Assembly (NCBI RefSeq): GCF_018614095.1
Contig: NZ_JAGGOY010000035.1
Coordinates: forward strand, 7,295-71,294
Direction: 5' to 3'
Length of the DNA: 64,000 bases
From: Streptomyces sp. ISL-87
Lineage (GTDB): Bacteria > Actinomycetota > Actinomycetes > Streptomycetales > Streptomycetaceae
The notes beneath the pieces are model-generated. The model worked only from the letters and a program-made list of their open reading frames with translations, searched no databases and had not been told where the DNA came from. Positions 20,329 through 28,453 of the stretch are shown here, piece by piece. Numbering within the stretch: position 1 is the first letter of the stretch; each line of letters opens with the position of its first letter. Position numbers and translations under genes: made by a program.

Positions 20329-20781
20329 ATGACGGCGCTCAGTACTGGCAGTGCGGGACTCAACGTGACGAATCTCGAACGTTCCGTCGACTTCTATCGG
20401 CGGTCCCTGGGGTTCGACGTCATTCGGCAATCGACCGGACCAGTGAATCGCTATGCGCTCATGGGATCCGACGGTGTCGTCCTGCTGACTCTGTGGGAGC
20501 AGTCCTCCGGCGCGTTCCCGGTGAACCGGCCCGGTCTGCATCACCTCTCCTTCGAGGCGGCCACCCTCGACGACCTGCGGGCGGCGGAGAAGCGTCTCCG
20601 GACGGCCGGTGTGGCTCTTCGGGATGATGACGGCAGCAGTGAAGATGCCGCCTCTGCGGGGCAGTTGTTCTTTGCCGATCCCGACGGCATCCGGCTGGAG
20701 ATCTACACCGACGATCCTGCCGTGCCGCACGGCCCCACCCCTGCCCTTCCCCGCTGCGGCTACTTCGACGACGGTGCGTGA
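20329..20781 (+). CDS. VOC-superfamily (glyoxalase/dioxygenase fold) protein
   Basis: A 150-residue vicinal-oxygen-chelate protein. Two beta-alpha-beta-beta-beta units are visible: LNVTNLERSVDFYRRSLGF at the start and the C-terminal LFFADPDGIRLEIYTDD. Potential metal ligands are His in GLHHLSFE and Glu in RLEIY. VOC proteins in antibiotic clusters are dioxygenases, isomerases or drug-binding resistance proteins, and which applies cannot be decided. ATG 20329 is preferred, with AAAGG upstream. It is first in an operon with a type II thioesterase nine bases downstream. It is the leftmost gene I assign to the cluster. Confidence 0.8.
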   Translation: MTALSTGSAGLNVTNLERSVDFYRRSLGFDVIRQSTGPVNRYALMGSDGVVLLTLWEQSSGAFPVNRPGLHHLSFEAATLDDLRAAEKRLRTAGVALRDDDGSSEDAASAGQLFFADPDGIRLEIYTDDPAVPHGPTPALPRCGYFDDGA

Positions 20782-20790
20782 GGGGGGCCC

Positions 20791-21546
20791 ATGCCGAGAA
20801 ATCCCTGGTTCCCCTATCCCGTACGCGAGGGCGCGCTGCACATCGTCTGCCTTCCGCACGCGGGAGCCGGCGCCTCCTCCTACCGGTCCTGGGCCTCGAC
20901 GGCCCCCGAGGGGCTGTCGGTCTGTCCGGTCCAGCCGCCCGGTCGGGAAGGGCGCGGTGCGGAGGCCGCGTACGACGACGTGGCCGCCTTCGTCCGTGAC
21001 CTCGCGCCCGTCCTGCTCGACACCGTGCCCCGTCCCTTCGCGCTGTTCGGGCACAGCACCGGTGCCCTGACCGCGTACGAGCTGGCGCGCGAACTGCGCC
21101 GTCTCGGCGCGCCGATGCCCCGGCACCTCTTCGTCGCGGGCCGTCGCGCGCCGCACATCCCCATGCCCCGGACGAATCTCGGGAACGCGTCGGTCGACGC
21201 CCTGCGCGAGACCCTCCGGAAACTGGGGGGAACCCCGGAGGCGGTGCTGGAGGAGGACGGGCTGCTACGGCACCTGCAGCCGCTGCTGGCCGCGGACTTC
21301 CATCTGAACGAGTCGTACGAGTTCCCCGGCGACGAGCCGCTGGACGTGCCCATCACCGCCTTCCCGGCCCTCCATGACAGCGGGGCGGGGGTCGCTGAGA
21401 TGGGGCCGTGGAATCTGCACACCACGTCCGACTTCAATCAACTGGAGCTGGACGGCGGGCACTTCGCCGTGTTCGATCAGGCCGCTCGTGTCCAGGCCCA
21501 CATGATGAAGCAAGCCGAACCGAGCCGAGAGCAGGTTGTGCGATGA
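20791..21546 (+). CDS. Type II thioesterase (first of two)
   Basis: A 251-residue alpha/beta hydrolase of the NRPS/PKS editing thioesterase family. It shows LPHAGAGASSYRSW near the N-terminus and the nucleophile elbow GHSTG at residues 87-91 (usual form GHSMG), and the catalytic His in GGHFAV. It releases stalled or wrong acyl groups from carrier proteins. ATG follows a GAGGGGGG site. The stop overlaps the next start by four bases (ATGA), coupling it to an aminotransferase. With neither PKS nor NRPS carrying a thioesterase domain, this enzyme or its paralogue at 30307 might also release product. Confidence 0.9.
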   Translation: MPRNPWFPYPVREGALHIVCLPHAGAGASSYRSWASTAPEGLSVCPVQPPGREGRGAEAAYDDVAAFVRDLAPVLLDTVPRPFALFGHSTGALTAYELARELRRLGAPMPRHLFVAGRRAPHIPMPRTNLGNASVDALRETLRKLGGTPEAVLEEDGLLRHLQPLLAADFHLNESYEFPGDEPLDVPITAFPALHDSGAGVAEMGPWNLHTTSDFNQLELDGGHFAVFDQAARVQAHMMKQAEPSREQVVR

Positions 21547-22793
21547 GGTCGTCCATCGGGGACAAGATGTGTTCCATGTCGGGGCTGCGCGTCATCATGG
21601 ACGACATCGCGGCGGTGACGAGCCATTCGCCCCACAACTGGCTGAACCTCGGCATCGGCAACCCCGCGCCCCTCCCCGAGCTGACCGCCTTCTGGCAGCG
21701 GCACGTGCGGCAGGCGCTGGACGCCGACTTCGAGGGGCTCAGCTGCAGCTACGGGCCGTCCCGGGGGCTTCCGGTGCTCCTCGACGCGGTCGTGGAGTAC
21801 TTCAACCAGCGCCTCGGCTGGGACATCGACGCCTCCAACGTCATGGTCGGCCCCGGCAGCCAGATGCTCTGCTTCATCGCCGGAGCGCTCTACACCGGGC
21901 AGTCCACGGCCGGTGAACGGTCCCTGGTCCTACCCGCGCTGCCGGACTACACCGGCTACGAGGCGTCGAGCCTGCACAAGAGCCTGGTGGGCATACCCAG
22001 CGACGTCGTCCACTCCGGCGACCACCGCTTCCGCTACGTGCTGGACACGGCGGCGGTGGAGCAGACGCAGGGTGCCGGCGTCTTCCTCGCGTCGAATCCC
22101 AGCAACCCCACGGGCCGTTCGCTGACCCAGGCGGAACTCGACACGATCATCAAGGTCGCCGGTGCGCAGGACGCGCTGACCATCGTGGACAACGCCTACG
22201 GAGAGCCGTTCCCCGGCATCGCGGTCACCCACACGCCGCCGCCCCCGGAGAACGGTGTGCTCAACTGCTTCAGCTTCTCCAAGGCGGGGCTGCCCGGCGA
22301 GCGCCTCGGGATCGCGATCGGACCGGCCGAGGTCGTCAAGGACATGGTCGCGTTCCTCGGGAACACGGCCCTCCACGCCCCCCGCCTCGCCCAGTACGCG
22401 GTGGCGCAGGCCCTGAAGAGCGGCGACGAGCTGGGAGAGATCGTCTCCGGGACTATCCAGCCCTTCTACACCGCGCGCTGGGAGTTGGCCTCCGAGCTGT
22501 TCCGCGAGGACCTTCCCGCGGACCTGCGCTGGTACCTGCACGAGGGCACGCGCGGCATGTTCTCGTGGCTGCACATCGACGAGCCGTGGTTCGACGACCT
22601 GCGGCTCTACGACCTCATGAAGGACCGGCACACCTTCGTGGTCCCCGGCTCGTACTTCTTCGCGGGGACCACGTCGCCGGAGGCCGTCGAGCACGGCCGC
22701 CGGTGCGTGCGGATCAGCCTCAGCGCCCGGGAGGCGGACCTGCGTCAGGGCATCGCCCGGCTGGGCGATGCCCTGAGGGTCATGGCGTCGTAG
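21543..22793 (+). CDS. AvtA-like (valine-pyruvate) class I/II aminotransferase
   Basis: A 416-residue PLP enzyme. It follows valine-pyruvate transaminase AvtA closely in pattern: GDKMCSMSGLRVIMDDI at the start, SNPTG, VDNAYGEPFPGI and SFSKAGLPGERLGIAIG with the Schiff-base Lys. Aminotransferases of this group interconvert valine or alanine and their 2-oxo acids. Within the cluster it may make or remove the amino group of a branched or modified amino acid. It is translationally coupled to the thioesterase and overlaps the convergent condensation gene by 14 bases. Confidence 0.85.
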   Translation: MRSSIGDKMCSMSGLRVIMDDIAAVTSHSPHNWLNLGIGNPAPLPELTAFWQRHVRQALDADFEGLSCSYGPSRGLPVLLDAVVEYFNQRLGWDIDASNVMVGPGSQMLCFIAGALYTGQSTAGERSLVLPALPDYTGYEASSLHKSLVGIPSDVVHSGDHRFRYVLDTAAVEQTQGAGVFLASNPSNPTGRSLTQAELDTIIKVAGAQDALTIVDNAYGEPFPGIAVTHTPPPPENGVLNCFSFSKAGLPGERLGIAIGPAEVVKDMVAFLGNTALHAPRLAQYAVAQALKSGDELGEIVSGTIQPFYTARWELASELFREDLPADLRWYLHEGTRGMFSWLHIDEPWFDDLRLYDLMKDRHTFVVPGSYFFAGTTSPEAVEHGRRCVRISLSAREADLRQGIARLGDALRVMAS

Positions 22794-24099
22794 CGGGAGA
22801 GCCGAGGAGCTCTCCGAGCCGTCCCGGAGTCACCGTGGTGTCGGCGGTCACCGCCGTCACCACGGTCGCCCACTGGGCCAGCATCCGCTCGGCCTCCGCC
22901 GGCGTGAAGCAGCCGGTCGCGTAGTCGGCCCGTACGAGGTACTCGTCGCCGGACTCGACGACGTACTGGCACCAGTCGAACTTGGGCCAGGCGGCACCGA
23001 CGTACACGCGCTCGCACCGCAGCCCGGGGAGGACGAGCTCGCCCGGGTCGTCGTCGATGACGAGGACGACCCGGGCGAGGTTGTCGCTGGAGCGCAGGCT
23101 TTGCGCGGACCGGAGGTTGCTGCTGATCGCCGCGTACGGCGTCTGACGGTGCCGGAGCGTGGTGAGGACGTTCTTCTTCGTCGTGGCGCAGGCCTCGGCG
23201 AAGGACATCGTCCGAGGCACGTGCACGCGGAGCGGCATGAGGTCCGTCAGACAGCCGAACATCCGGTCGAGCTCGGCCGCGCCTCGGCGCGAGGTCGGCG
23301 TGCCGAGGACGACGTCCTCGACCTCCACCGTCGCCGAAAACGTCATGGCCATCGCCGCGGCGAACACCACGTGCGGCGTCGTCCGCAGCGCCCTGGCCGT
23401 GTCCCGTACCGCCTTGCGCGTCTCCGCGGGCAGCACCACGCTCACCATGTCGGTGCCGGGTCCCCGCCGGGGAGGCAGCGGACGGGGGTACGGCGGGAGC
23501 TGCGGCAGCGGCGTCACGTCCGCGAGGTAGTCCGCCCAGAAGTCCAGCGCCGCCGGGGAGACACCGGCGGCGCGCTGGGCGACCGCGTAGGCGCCGGGGT
23601 CCCTGGCGAGCGGAGGAAGCGCGGGCGCCTCTCCGGTGACCTGCGCGGTGTAGAGCGCGCCGAGCTCCTCGTTCAGGACCGACAGCGATACGTCGTCGAC
23701 GATGATGTGGTGCACCTGGACCAGCAGGACGTGGTCCAGCGGGGAGCGCTCGTAGAGCGTGGCCCGGTACGGCGAGCGGGTGAGGTCCAGCGGACGGCGC
23801 CCGGCCTCCCGCAGCACCGCTTCGAGCTCACCGCCCGGCCACTGTTCCCGTTCCATCTCGCTCGGCGGCTCCGGCGCGAAGCGCTGGACCGTGCCGCCGT
23901 CCTCCAGGAGGAAGCGGGTGCGCAGTGCCGCGTGCCGCAGGACGAAGGCCTCCCAAGCCCGCCGCAGCGCCTCCGGGTCCAGCGGTCCTTCGATCCGCTG
24001 GGCCCAGGTCTCCAGATACGGCGAGCGCTGCCGGAAGAGCTGCTCCGAGATCCAGATCGACTCTTCCTCGAACGTCAGCGGATAGGCCTCGTCGGTCAC
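22780..24099 (-). CDS. Free-standing NRPS condensation enzyme
   Basis: A 439-residue condensation-domain protein with no A or carrier domain. The active-site motif is HHIIVDD (canonical HHxxxDG; the Gly is Asp here). N-terminal LTFEEESIWISEQL matches C1 and DNLARVVLVIDDDPGEL lies in the C-terminal lobe. It condenses carrier-bound acyl groups in trans. GTG 24099 overlaps the stop of the adenylation gene (GTGA). It is last in the minus-strand unit S9 peptidase, PCP, A, C, so its likely partner is the PCP at 25612 loaded by the adjacent A enzyme. Confidence 0.9.
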   Translation of the reverse strand: MTDEAYPLTFEEESIWISEQLFRQRSPYLETWAQRIEGPLDPEALRRAWEAFVLRHAALRTRFLLEDGGTVQRFAPEPPSEMEREQWPGGELEAVLREAGRRPLDLTRSPYRATLYERSPLDHVLLVQVHHIIVDDVSLSVLNEELGALYTAQVTGEAPALPPLARDPGAYAVAQRAAGVSPAALDFWADYLADVTPLPQLPPYPRPLPPRRGPGTDMVSVVLPAETRKAVRDTARALRTTPHVVFAAAMAMTFSATVEVEDVVLGTPTSRRGAAELDRMFGCLTDLMPLRVHVPRTMSFAEACATTKKNVLTTLRHRQTPYAAISSNLRSAQSLRSSDNLARVVLVIDDDPGELVLPGLRCERVYVGAAWPKFDWCQYVVESGDEYLVRADYATGCFTPAEAERMLAQWATVVTAVTADTTVTPGRLGELLGSPATTP

Positions 24100-25607
24100 C
24101 GGCGGCCCCGCTCGCCCAGGGCCCGCAGGTCGACCTTGCCGTTCGCGCTGATCGGCAGGGCGTCGAGGCGCTCCATCGCGGTCGGGATCGCGTACGCGGG
24201 CAGCATCGTCGCCAGCTGCTTCCGCAGCTCGCGCGGGGTGAGGCCGGCGTGGTCCGCGTCGGTGCTGTAGTACAGCGCGATGTGCTGGACCTGGCCGTTG
24301 TCGTCCCTGACCGCCACCGCCGCGCAGGTGCGGATGGCCTCGACGCGCCGGGCGGCGCTCTCGATGTCGCCGAGTTCGAGCCGGTTGCCGTTCAGCTTGA
24401 TCTGGCGGTCGATGCGGTCGCGGTAGTGCAGCACTCCATCCGAGTCGAACAGGCCCATGTCGCCGGTGCGGTACGCGCGCCGGGTCTCGCCGTCGACCTC
24501 GATCTCGATGAACTTCGTCCCGGTCAGGACGGGGTCGTTCACGTACCCGAGCGCCAGCCCGCCACCGGTGACGAGGATCTCGCCGGTCTCCTCGGCGGGG
24601 GCGGGGCTGCCGTCGTCCCGGACCACGACGACGTCCGTGCCGGGCACGATCCGCCCGAGCGGGATGCCGCCCGGCACCGACAGGTCGGCCGGGCCCATTC
24701 GGTGCAGCGTCGTCAGCATGCAGTTCTCCGCCGGCCCGTACCCGTTCCAGATCGGGACGTCGGCGAAGCGCTCGAGGTAGCGGCCCACGTGCGCGGGCGA
24801 CTGCTTCTCCCCGCCGACGTAGAGCTGCTTCAGGCCCGCGAAGCTGTCGACGTCCTCGTCGACGAAGAGGTTGAACAGGGAGGTCGTCAGCCACAGCGTG
24901 TCGACCCCCTCGTCCGCGACCAGCGCCCGCAGGCGGCGGGGCATGAGGTAGTCCTCGCCGACGATCACACTGGTGCCGCCGGTGGAGAGCTGGCCCCAGA
25001 GCTCGAAGGCGTACATGTCCCAGGGCAGCGGCGCCGCCTGCGGGGTCACGTGACCGGGGCCGAAGCCGTCGAGGCCGGCCGTCCCGAACATCCGGGTGAC
25101 CGCCCGGTGCGTCGTGACGACGCCCTTCGAGACGCCGGTGGTGCCGGAGGTGAAGAAGACCGTCGCGGCGTCGTCGAGCGACACCTCGGGCGAGTTGTAC
25201 GGGGCCGGGTCCGCGGCGGCGGACATGACGGACTCCGGGGCGATGACCCGGACGGGACGGCCCTCGATGTCGCCGGGCGTGCGGCCCACGACGACCGGGG
25301 CGTCGAGCTGGTCGAGGATCGAGGAGACCCGCGAGGCCGGCCACCGGGGATCGATTCCGGTGTACGCGGCCCCGCACGCGAGCACGCCGAGCTGCACGGC
25401 CACCAGCTGGGCCGACCGGGGGAGCATCAACGCGACGATGTCACCCTGCCGGACGCCCCAAGAGGACAGCAGGCGTGCGTAGTTGTCGCCCGCCTCGGCG
25501 AGCGTGCGGTAGGAGACGCGCTCGGTGTCGTGGACCAGTGCGATGGCGTCGGGGTTCGCCGAGGCGAGACGTCGGACGGCCAGATGAAGGGGAAGCCGCG
25601 TCGACAT
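24096..25607 (-). CDS. Free-standing amino acid adenylation enzyme
   Basis: A 503-residue NRPS A-domain protein activating an amino acid as aminoacyl-AMP and loading it onto a carrier protein. A3 is FTSGTTGVSKGVVTTH, A5 NGYGPAEN, A7 YRTGDMG, A8 RDRIDRQIKLNGNRLE, and A10 ISANGKVDL holds the catalytic Lys. Hand alignment to GrsA gives the specificity positions D-M-F-W-Y-G-G-M-L-K; Asp at the first position indicates an alpha-amino acid, and the pattern resembles aliphatic codes, but this is only by eye. It is five bases after the PCP gene, which is the expected cargo acceptor. Confidence 0.9.
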   Translation of the reverse strand: MSTRLPLHLAVRRLASANPDAIALVHDTERVSYRTLAEAGDNYARLLSSWGVRQGDIVALMLPRSAQLVAVQLGVLACGAAYTGIDPRWPASRVSSILDQLDAPVVVGRTPGDIEGRPVRVIAPESVMSAAADPAPYNSPEVSLDDAATVFFTSGTTGVSKGVVTTHRAVTRMFGTAGLDGFGPGHVTPQAAPLPWDMYAFELWGQLSTGGTSVIVGEDYLMPRRLRALVADEGVDTLWLTTSLFNLFVDEDVDSFAGLKQLYVGGEKQSPAHVGRYLERFADVPIWNGYGPAENCMLTTLHRMGPADLSVPGGIPLGRIVPGTDVVVVRDDGSPAPAEETGEILVTGGGLALGYVNDPVLTGTKFIEIEVDGETRRAYRTGDMGLFDSDGVLHYRDRIDRQIKLNGNRLELGDIESAARRVEAIRTCAAVAVRDDNGQVQHIALYYSTDADHAGLTPRELRKQLATMLPAYAIPTAMERLDALPISANGKVDLRALGERGRR

Positions 25608-25611
25608 CGCG

Positions 25612-25905
25612 TCAGCTCTCCGTGGCAGCCGTGGAGTTGGCGCCGCGCAGCTCCGCGACGAAATCGACCAGCCGGTCGTTTTCGAGGAGCGTGAGGGGGT
25701 CGACGGTCAGGCCGGTCTCCTGCTCCGCACGCGCGCAGATCCGGATCGCCTGCATCGATCCGCCGCCGAGGTCGTAGAAGCTGTCCTCGCGCCCCACCTT
25801 GTCGATGTCGAGCACCGAGGCGATGATCTCCGCGACCTGCTTCTCCAGCGGGTCGGCGGGGGGCGTGTAGGGGGCGTCGGTCAGTTCTTCGCGGAGGTCG
25901 GGCAT
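25612..25905 (-). CDS. Free-standing peptidyl carrier protein
   Basis: A 97-residue carrier protein with the 4'-phosphopantetheine site Ser in YDLGGGSMQAIRI. About 25 residues precede the domain. ATG 25905 follows GAGGAAAAG. It sits between the S9 peptidase gene and the free-standing A enzyme, indicating a discrete aminoacyl-S-PCP intermediate. No phosphopantetheinyl transferase gene is in the window, so activation relies on one elsewhere. Confidence 0.9.
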   Translation of the reverse strand: MPDLREELTDAPYTPPADPLEKQVAEIIASVLDIDKVGREDSFYDLGGGSMQAIRICARAEQETGLTVDPLTLLENDRLVDFVAELRGANSTAATES

Positions 25906-26015
25906 GGTCTTTTCCTCTTCTCGTCGTGCCGCTGCGGCGGAAGGCCGGGCGGCGGGCGTACTACCGTCCGGTCCCGGAGCGGAGCGCTCGTGGCTCGCCC
26001 CGGGCGGTACGGTGA

Positions 26016-27989
26016 TCAGGCCGGGCTTCCGGCGGCCGCGGGGACAAAACCGAGCGCGTCCCCCAGGAAGTCCAGCGACAGTTCGAGGCATCGGGCCACC
26101 GTGTCGGCGCGGCGGAACCCGTGGCCCTCGCCCGCGAACGCGACGTACTGGTGGGGCACGCCGTGGCGTTCGAGCTCGGCCCGGAAGGCCTCGGCGAGCG
26201 GGGTGGGCACGATCGGGTCGTCGAGCCCCTGGAGCAGGAGGACGGGCGCGGTCACGCCGGCCACGTGGGCGAGCGGCGAGCGCTCCTCGTACAGCTTGTC
26301 CGTCTCCGGGAGGGGGCCGATGAGGCCGTCGAGGTAGCGCGATTCGAAGTCGTGCGTGTGCTCGGCCATCAGCCGGGCGTCGGTGACTCCGCAGGAGGAG
26401 ATGCCCGCCGCGAAGACGTCGGTCGTGCCGAGGGAGGCGAGGACGGTCCAGCCGCCCGCGCTGTGGCCCTGGACGGCCAGGCGCCTCGGGTCCGCCTCTC
26501 CGGCTTCGGCCAGACGGCGGGCCGCGAGCGCGGTGTCGGCCACGTCGACGACACCCCACATGTCCCGCAGTCTCTCGCGGTACTCACGGCCGTAGCCGGT
26601 GGAGCCGCCGTAGTTCACGTCGAGCACGCCGACGCCCCGGCTGGTCCAGAACGCGATGCTCGCGGTGCCCAGGACGGTGGACCGGGCCGTCGGACCGCCG
26701 TGCGCCATCACGGCGTACGGGGGCTGCTCGTCGGCCGGGCCCTGGACCGTCGGGTGGTGAGGCGCGTAGACGATGGCGTGGACCTCGCGGCCCTGCTCGT
26801 CGACGAAGGTCCTCGGCTGGGCGGGGGAGAGGTACGCGGCGGACGGGAAGCCCTCGGTGAGCAGCCGCACCGGGGTGACCGCGCCGGTCTCCAGGTCCAC
26901 CTGGCGCAGTCCCCGGGGCTCGCGGGCGCCGCCGCCGACGATCAGGGCGCGCCTGCCTTCGGCCTCGACGTCGACCAGGGTCACGGTCTCCAGACCGGGC
27001 AGGTCGAGGTCGCGGACGGTGCCTGTGGCGAGGTCGACGAGGCAGAGGGTGTCGACGCCCCGGGTGCGGACGGCGAGGAGGCGGTTGCCGGGAAGCACGC
27101 CGAACCAGCGGGGGCGGAGCTTCCAGAGGGGGCCGCCGACCTCGTGCTCGCCGGGGTGCAGGGCTTCGGGCCGGTCGGGGTGCGGGGCTTCGGGGCCGTC
27201 GGATCCGAGGGTGAGCCGGTAGAGGTTCCACCAGCCGGACCGGTCGCTGATCACGGCGAGCGATCCGTCGTCCAGCCATTCCGGCTGGAGAACCGATTCC
27301 GTCGTCGAGCCGAGGACGACGCGCGGAGCGCCGTACCCGCCGTGCTCGTCTCGCTCGGATATCCGCAACTCCGTCCCGTCCCAGGGCATTTGCGGATGTT
27401 CCCAGGAGATCCACGCGAGACGGGAGCCATCGGGCGACTGACGCGGGAAGGCGACGAACCGGGAGCCGCCGGCCAGGTGCTCGACCTTTCGGGAGTCACC
27501 GCCGTCGCCGTCGACCGGTATGGACACGATGTCGCGGACCACGTCCTGCGCCGCGAGCGTCTCCCGCACGCAGATGACGTGAGATCCGTCATGGCTCGCG
27601 GACAGGTCGCCGAAACGCACCGAGAGCGCCGGGTCGACGGCCGGAGTGATCGGTTCCGGCGATCCGCCCGGAGTGAGGCGGTAGAGCCGCTGGTCGTCGT
27701 ACTGGACGAAGACCAGGGTCTCGCCGACCGCCGTCCACGCGCCGCCGCCGTATTCGTGCACACGGGAACGGGCGTCCCACGGCGCGGCGAGCAGTTCCTG
27801 GGTGCTGCCGTCGGGCGACTGGCGGCAGACCGTCACCCGGCCGCCCTCGTCGGGGCGGCTCTCCGCCCACCACGGCCGGCCCAGGACGTACTGGGCGCCG
27901 TCGCCGAGCGAGGCCGAGGCGGCCGCGACGCCCCTCGGGGTGACCGGTGACGGCCACGATCCGTAGGGCAGCGCCTTGCCGATCTCCAT
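26016..27989 (-). CDS. Prolyl oligopeptidase-like (S9) serine peptidase
   Basis: A 657-residue cytoplasmic S9 family peptidase with an N-terminal beta-propeller (repeated DGS and WDG strands up to about residue 390) and a C-terminal alpha/beta hydrolase domain. The triad is Ser in GHSAGG, Asp in GLDDPIVP and His in GEGHGFR. It cleaves short peptides or acts as an acylaminoacyl-peptidase. ATG 27989 is preferred, with GGGGGAAG upstream, over a start 27 bases earlier. It is first in the operon with PCP, A and C genes. A job in trimming a peptide intermediate or inactivating product in the cell is inferred. Confidence 0.9.
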   Translation of the reverse strand: MEIGKALPYGSWPSPVTPRGVAAASASLGDGAQYVLGRPWWAESRPDEGGRVTVCRQSPDGSTQELLAAPWDARSRVHEYGGGAWTAVGETLVFVQYDDQRLYRLTPGGSPEPITPAVDPALSVRFGDLSASHDGSHVICVRETLAAQDVVRDIVSIPVDGDGGDSRKVEHLAGGSRFVAFPRQSPDGSRLAWISWEHPQMPWDGTELRISERDEHGGYGAPRVVLGSTTESVLQPEWLDDGSLAVISDRSGWWNLYRLTLGSDGPEAPHPDRPEALHPGEHEVGGPLWKLRPRWFGVLPGNRLLAVRTRGVDTLCLVDLATGTVRDLDLPGLETVTLVDVEAEGRRALIVGGGAREPRGLRQVDLETGAVTPVRLLTEGFPSAAYLSPAQPRTFVDEQGREVHAIVYAPHHPTVQGPADEQPPYAVMAHGGPTARSTVLGTASIAFWTSRGVGVLDVNYGGSTGYGREYRERLRDMWGVVDVADTALAARRLAEAGEADPRRLAVQGHSAGGWTVLASLGTTDVFAAGISSCGVTDARLMAEHTHDFESRYLDGLIGPLPETDKLYEERSPLAHVAGVTAPVLLLQGLDDPIVPTPLAEAFRAELERHGVPHQYVAFAGEGHGFRRADTVARCLELSLDFLGDALGFVPAAAGSPA

Positions 27990-28453
27990 GCTTCCCCCAA
28001 GTAGCATTTGGGCCATAGTTGTTGGACGTAGGTGATCGGCGGATCCTTGGCAGGAGTCATGTCAAACCTGCGACTTGGGCGCCGACTTGGACCGGTCGAT
28101 TCGACCAAAGGTTCCGGTCCGCTCAACTGGGCGGAAACCTCAATGCGTTCGCTCGGTGAGAAGGTAGCCGACCTGCGTGAGGCTTTGAAGTATCGCATGG
28201 GGATGCGGCGTTGACACTGCCGCTGGTGGCGGAACCTGCGGCTTCAGGGTAGTCCTTGACCTCGAACAGTACGCTGATGCGCGTTCGTTCGTGTCCTCGC
28301 GGCGGCCGTGCATCCTTCTTCGGATTGCTGACGCTTCGTCAAGAGCCATGTATTCAAGCAGTTTCAGATCGAGCAGATTGCGGCTATGCCCTCTGGATCT
28401 TGCGCGCTACGATCTGGATTGGCAGTGTGGATCGTAACGGGGGTGTGACCACC
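27990..28453. promoter_or_regulatory. Divergent promoter region between two cluster operons
   Basis: 464 bases with no supported gene, separating the S9-PCP-A-C unit (minus) from the eight-gene A-PCP operon (plus). TTGACA occurs at 28211 on the plus strand and on the minus strand about 80 bases before the peptidase start, but neither has a convincing -10. A 60-codon frame at 28032-28214 shows no family features. Transcription must start here in both directions because the flanking genes diverge. Confidence 0.6.

Noticed and set aside
28032..28214. 60-codon plus-strand frame in the divergent promoter region
   Set aside because: No family features, no good ribosome site, and located where promoters for both operons must be.
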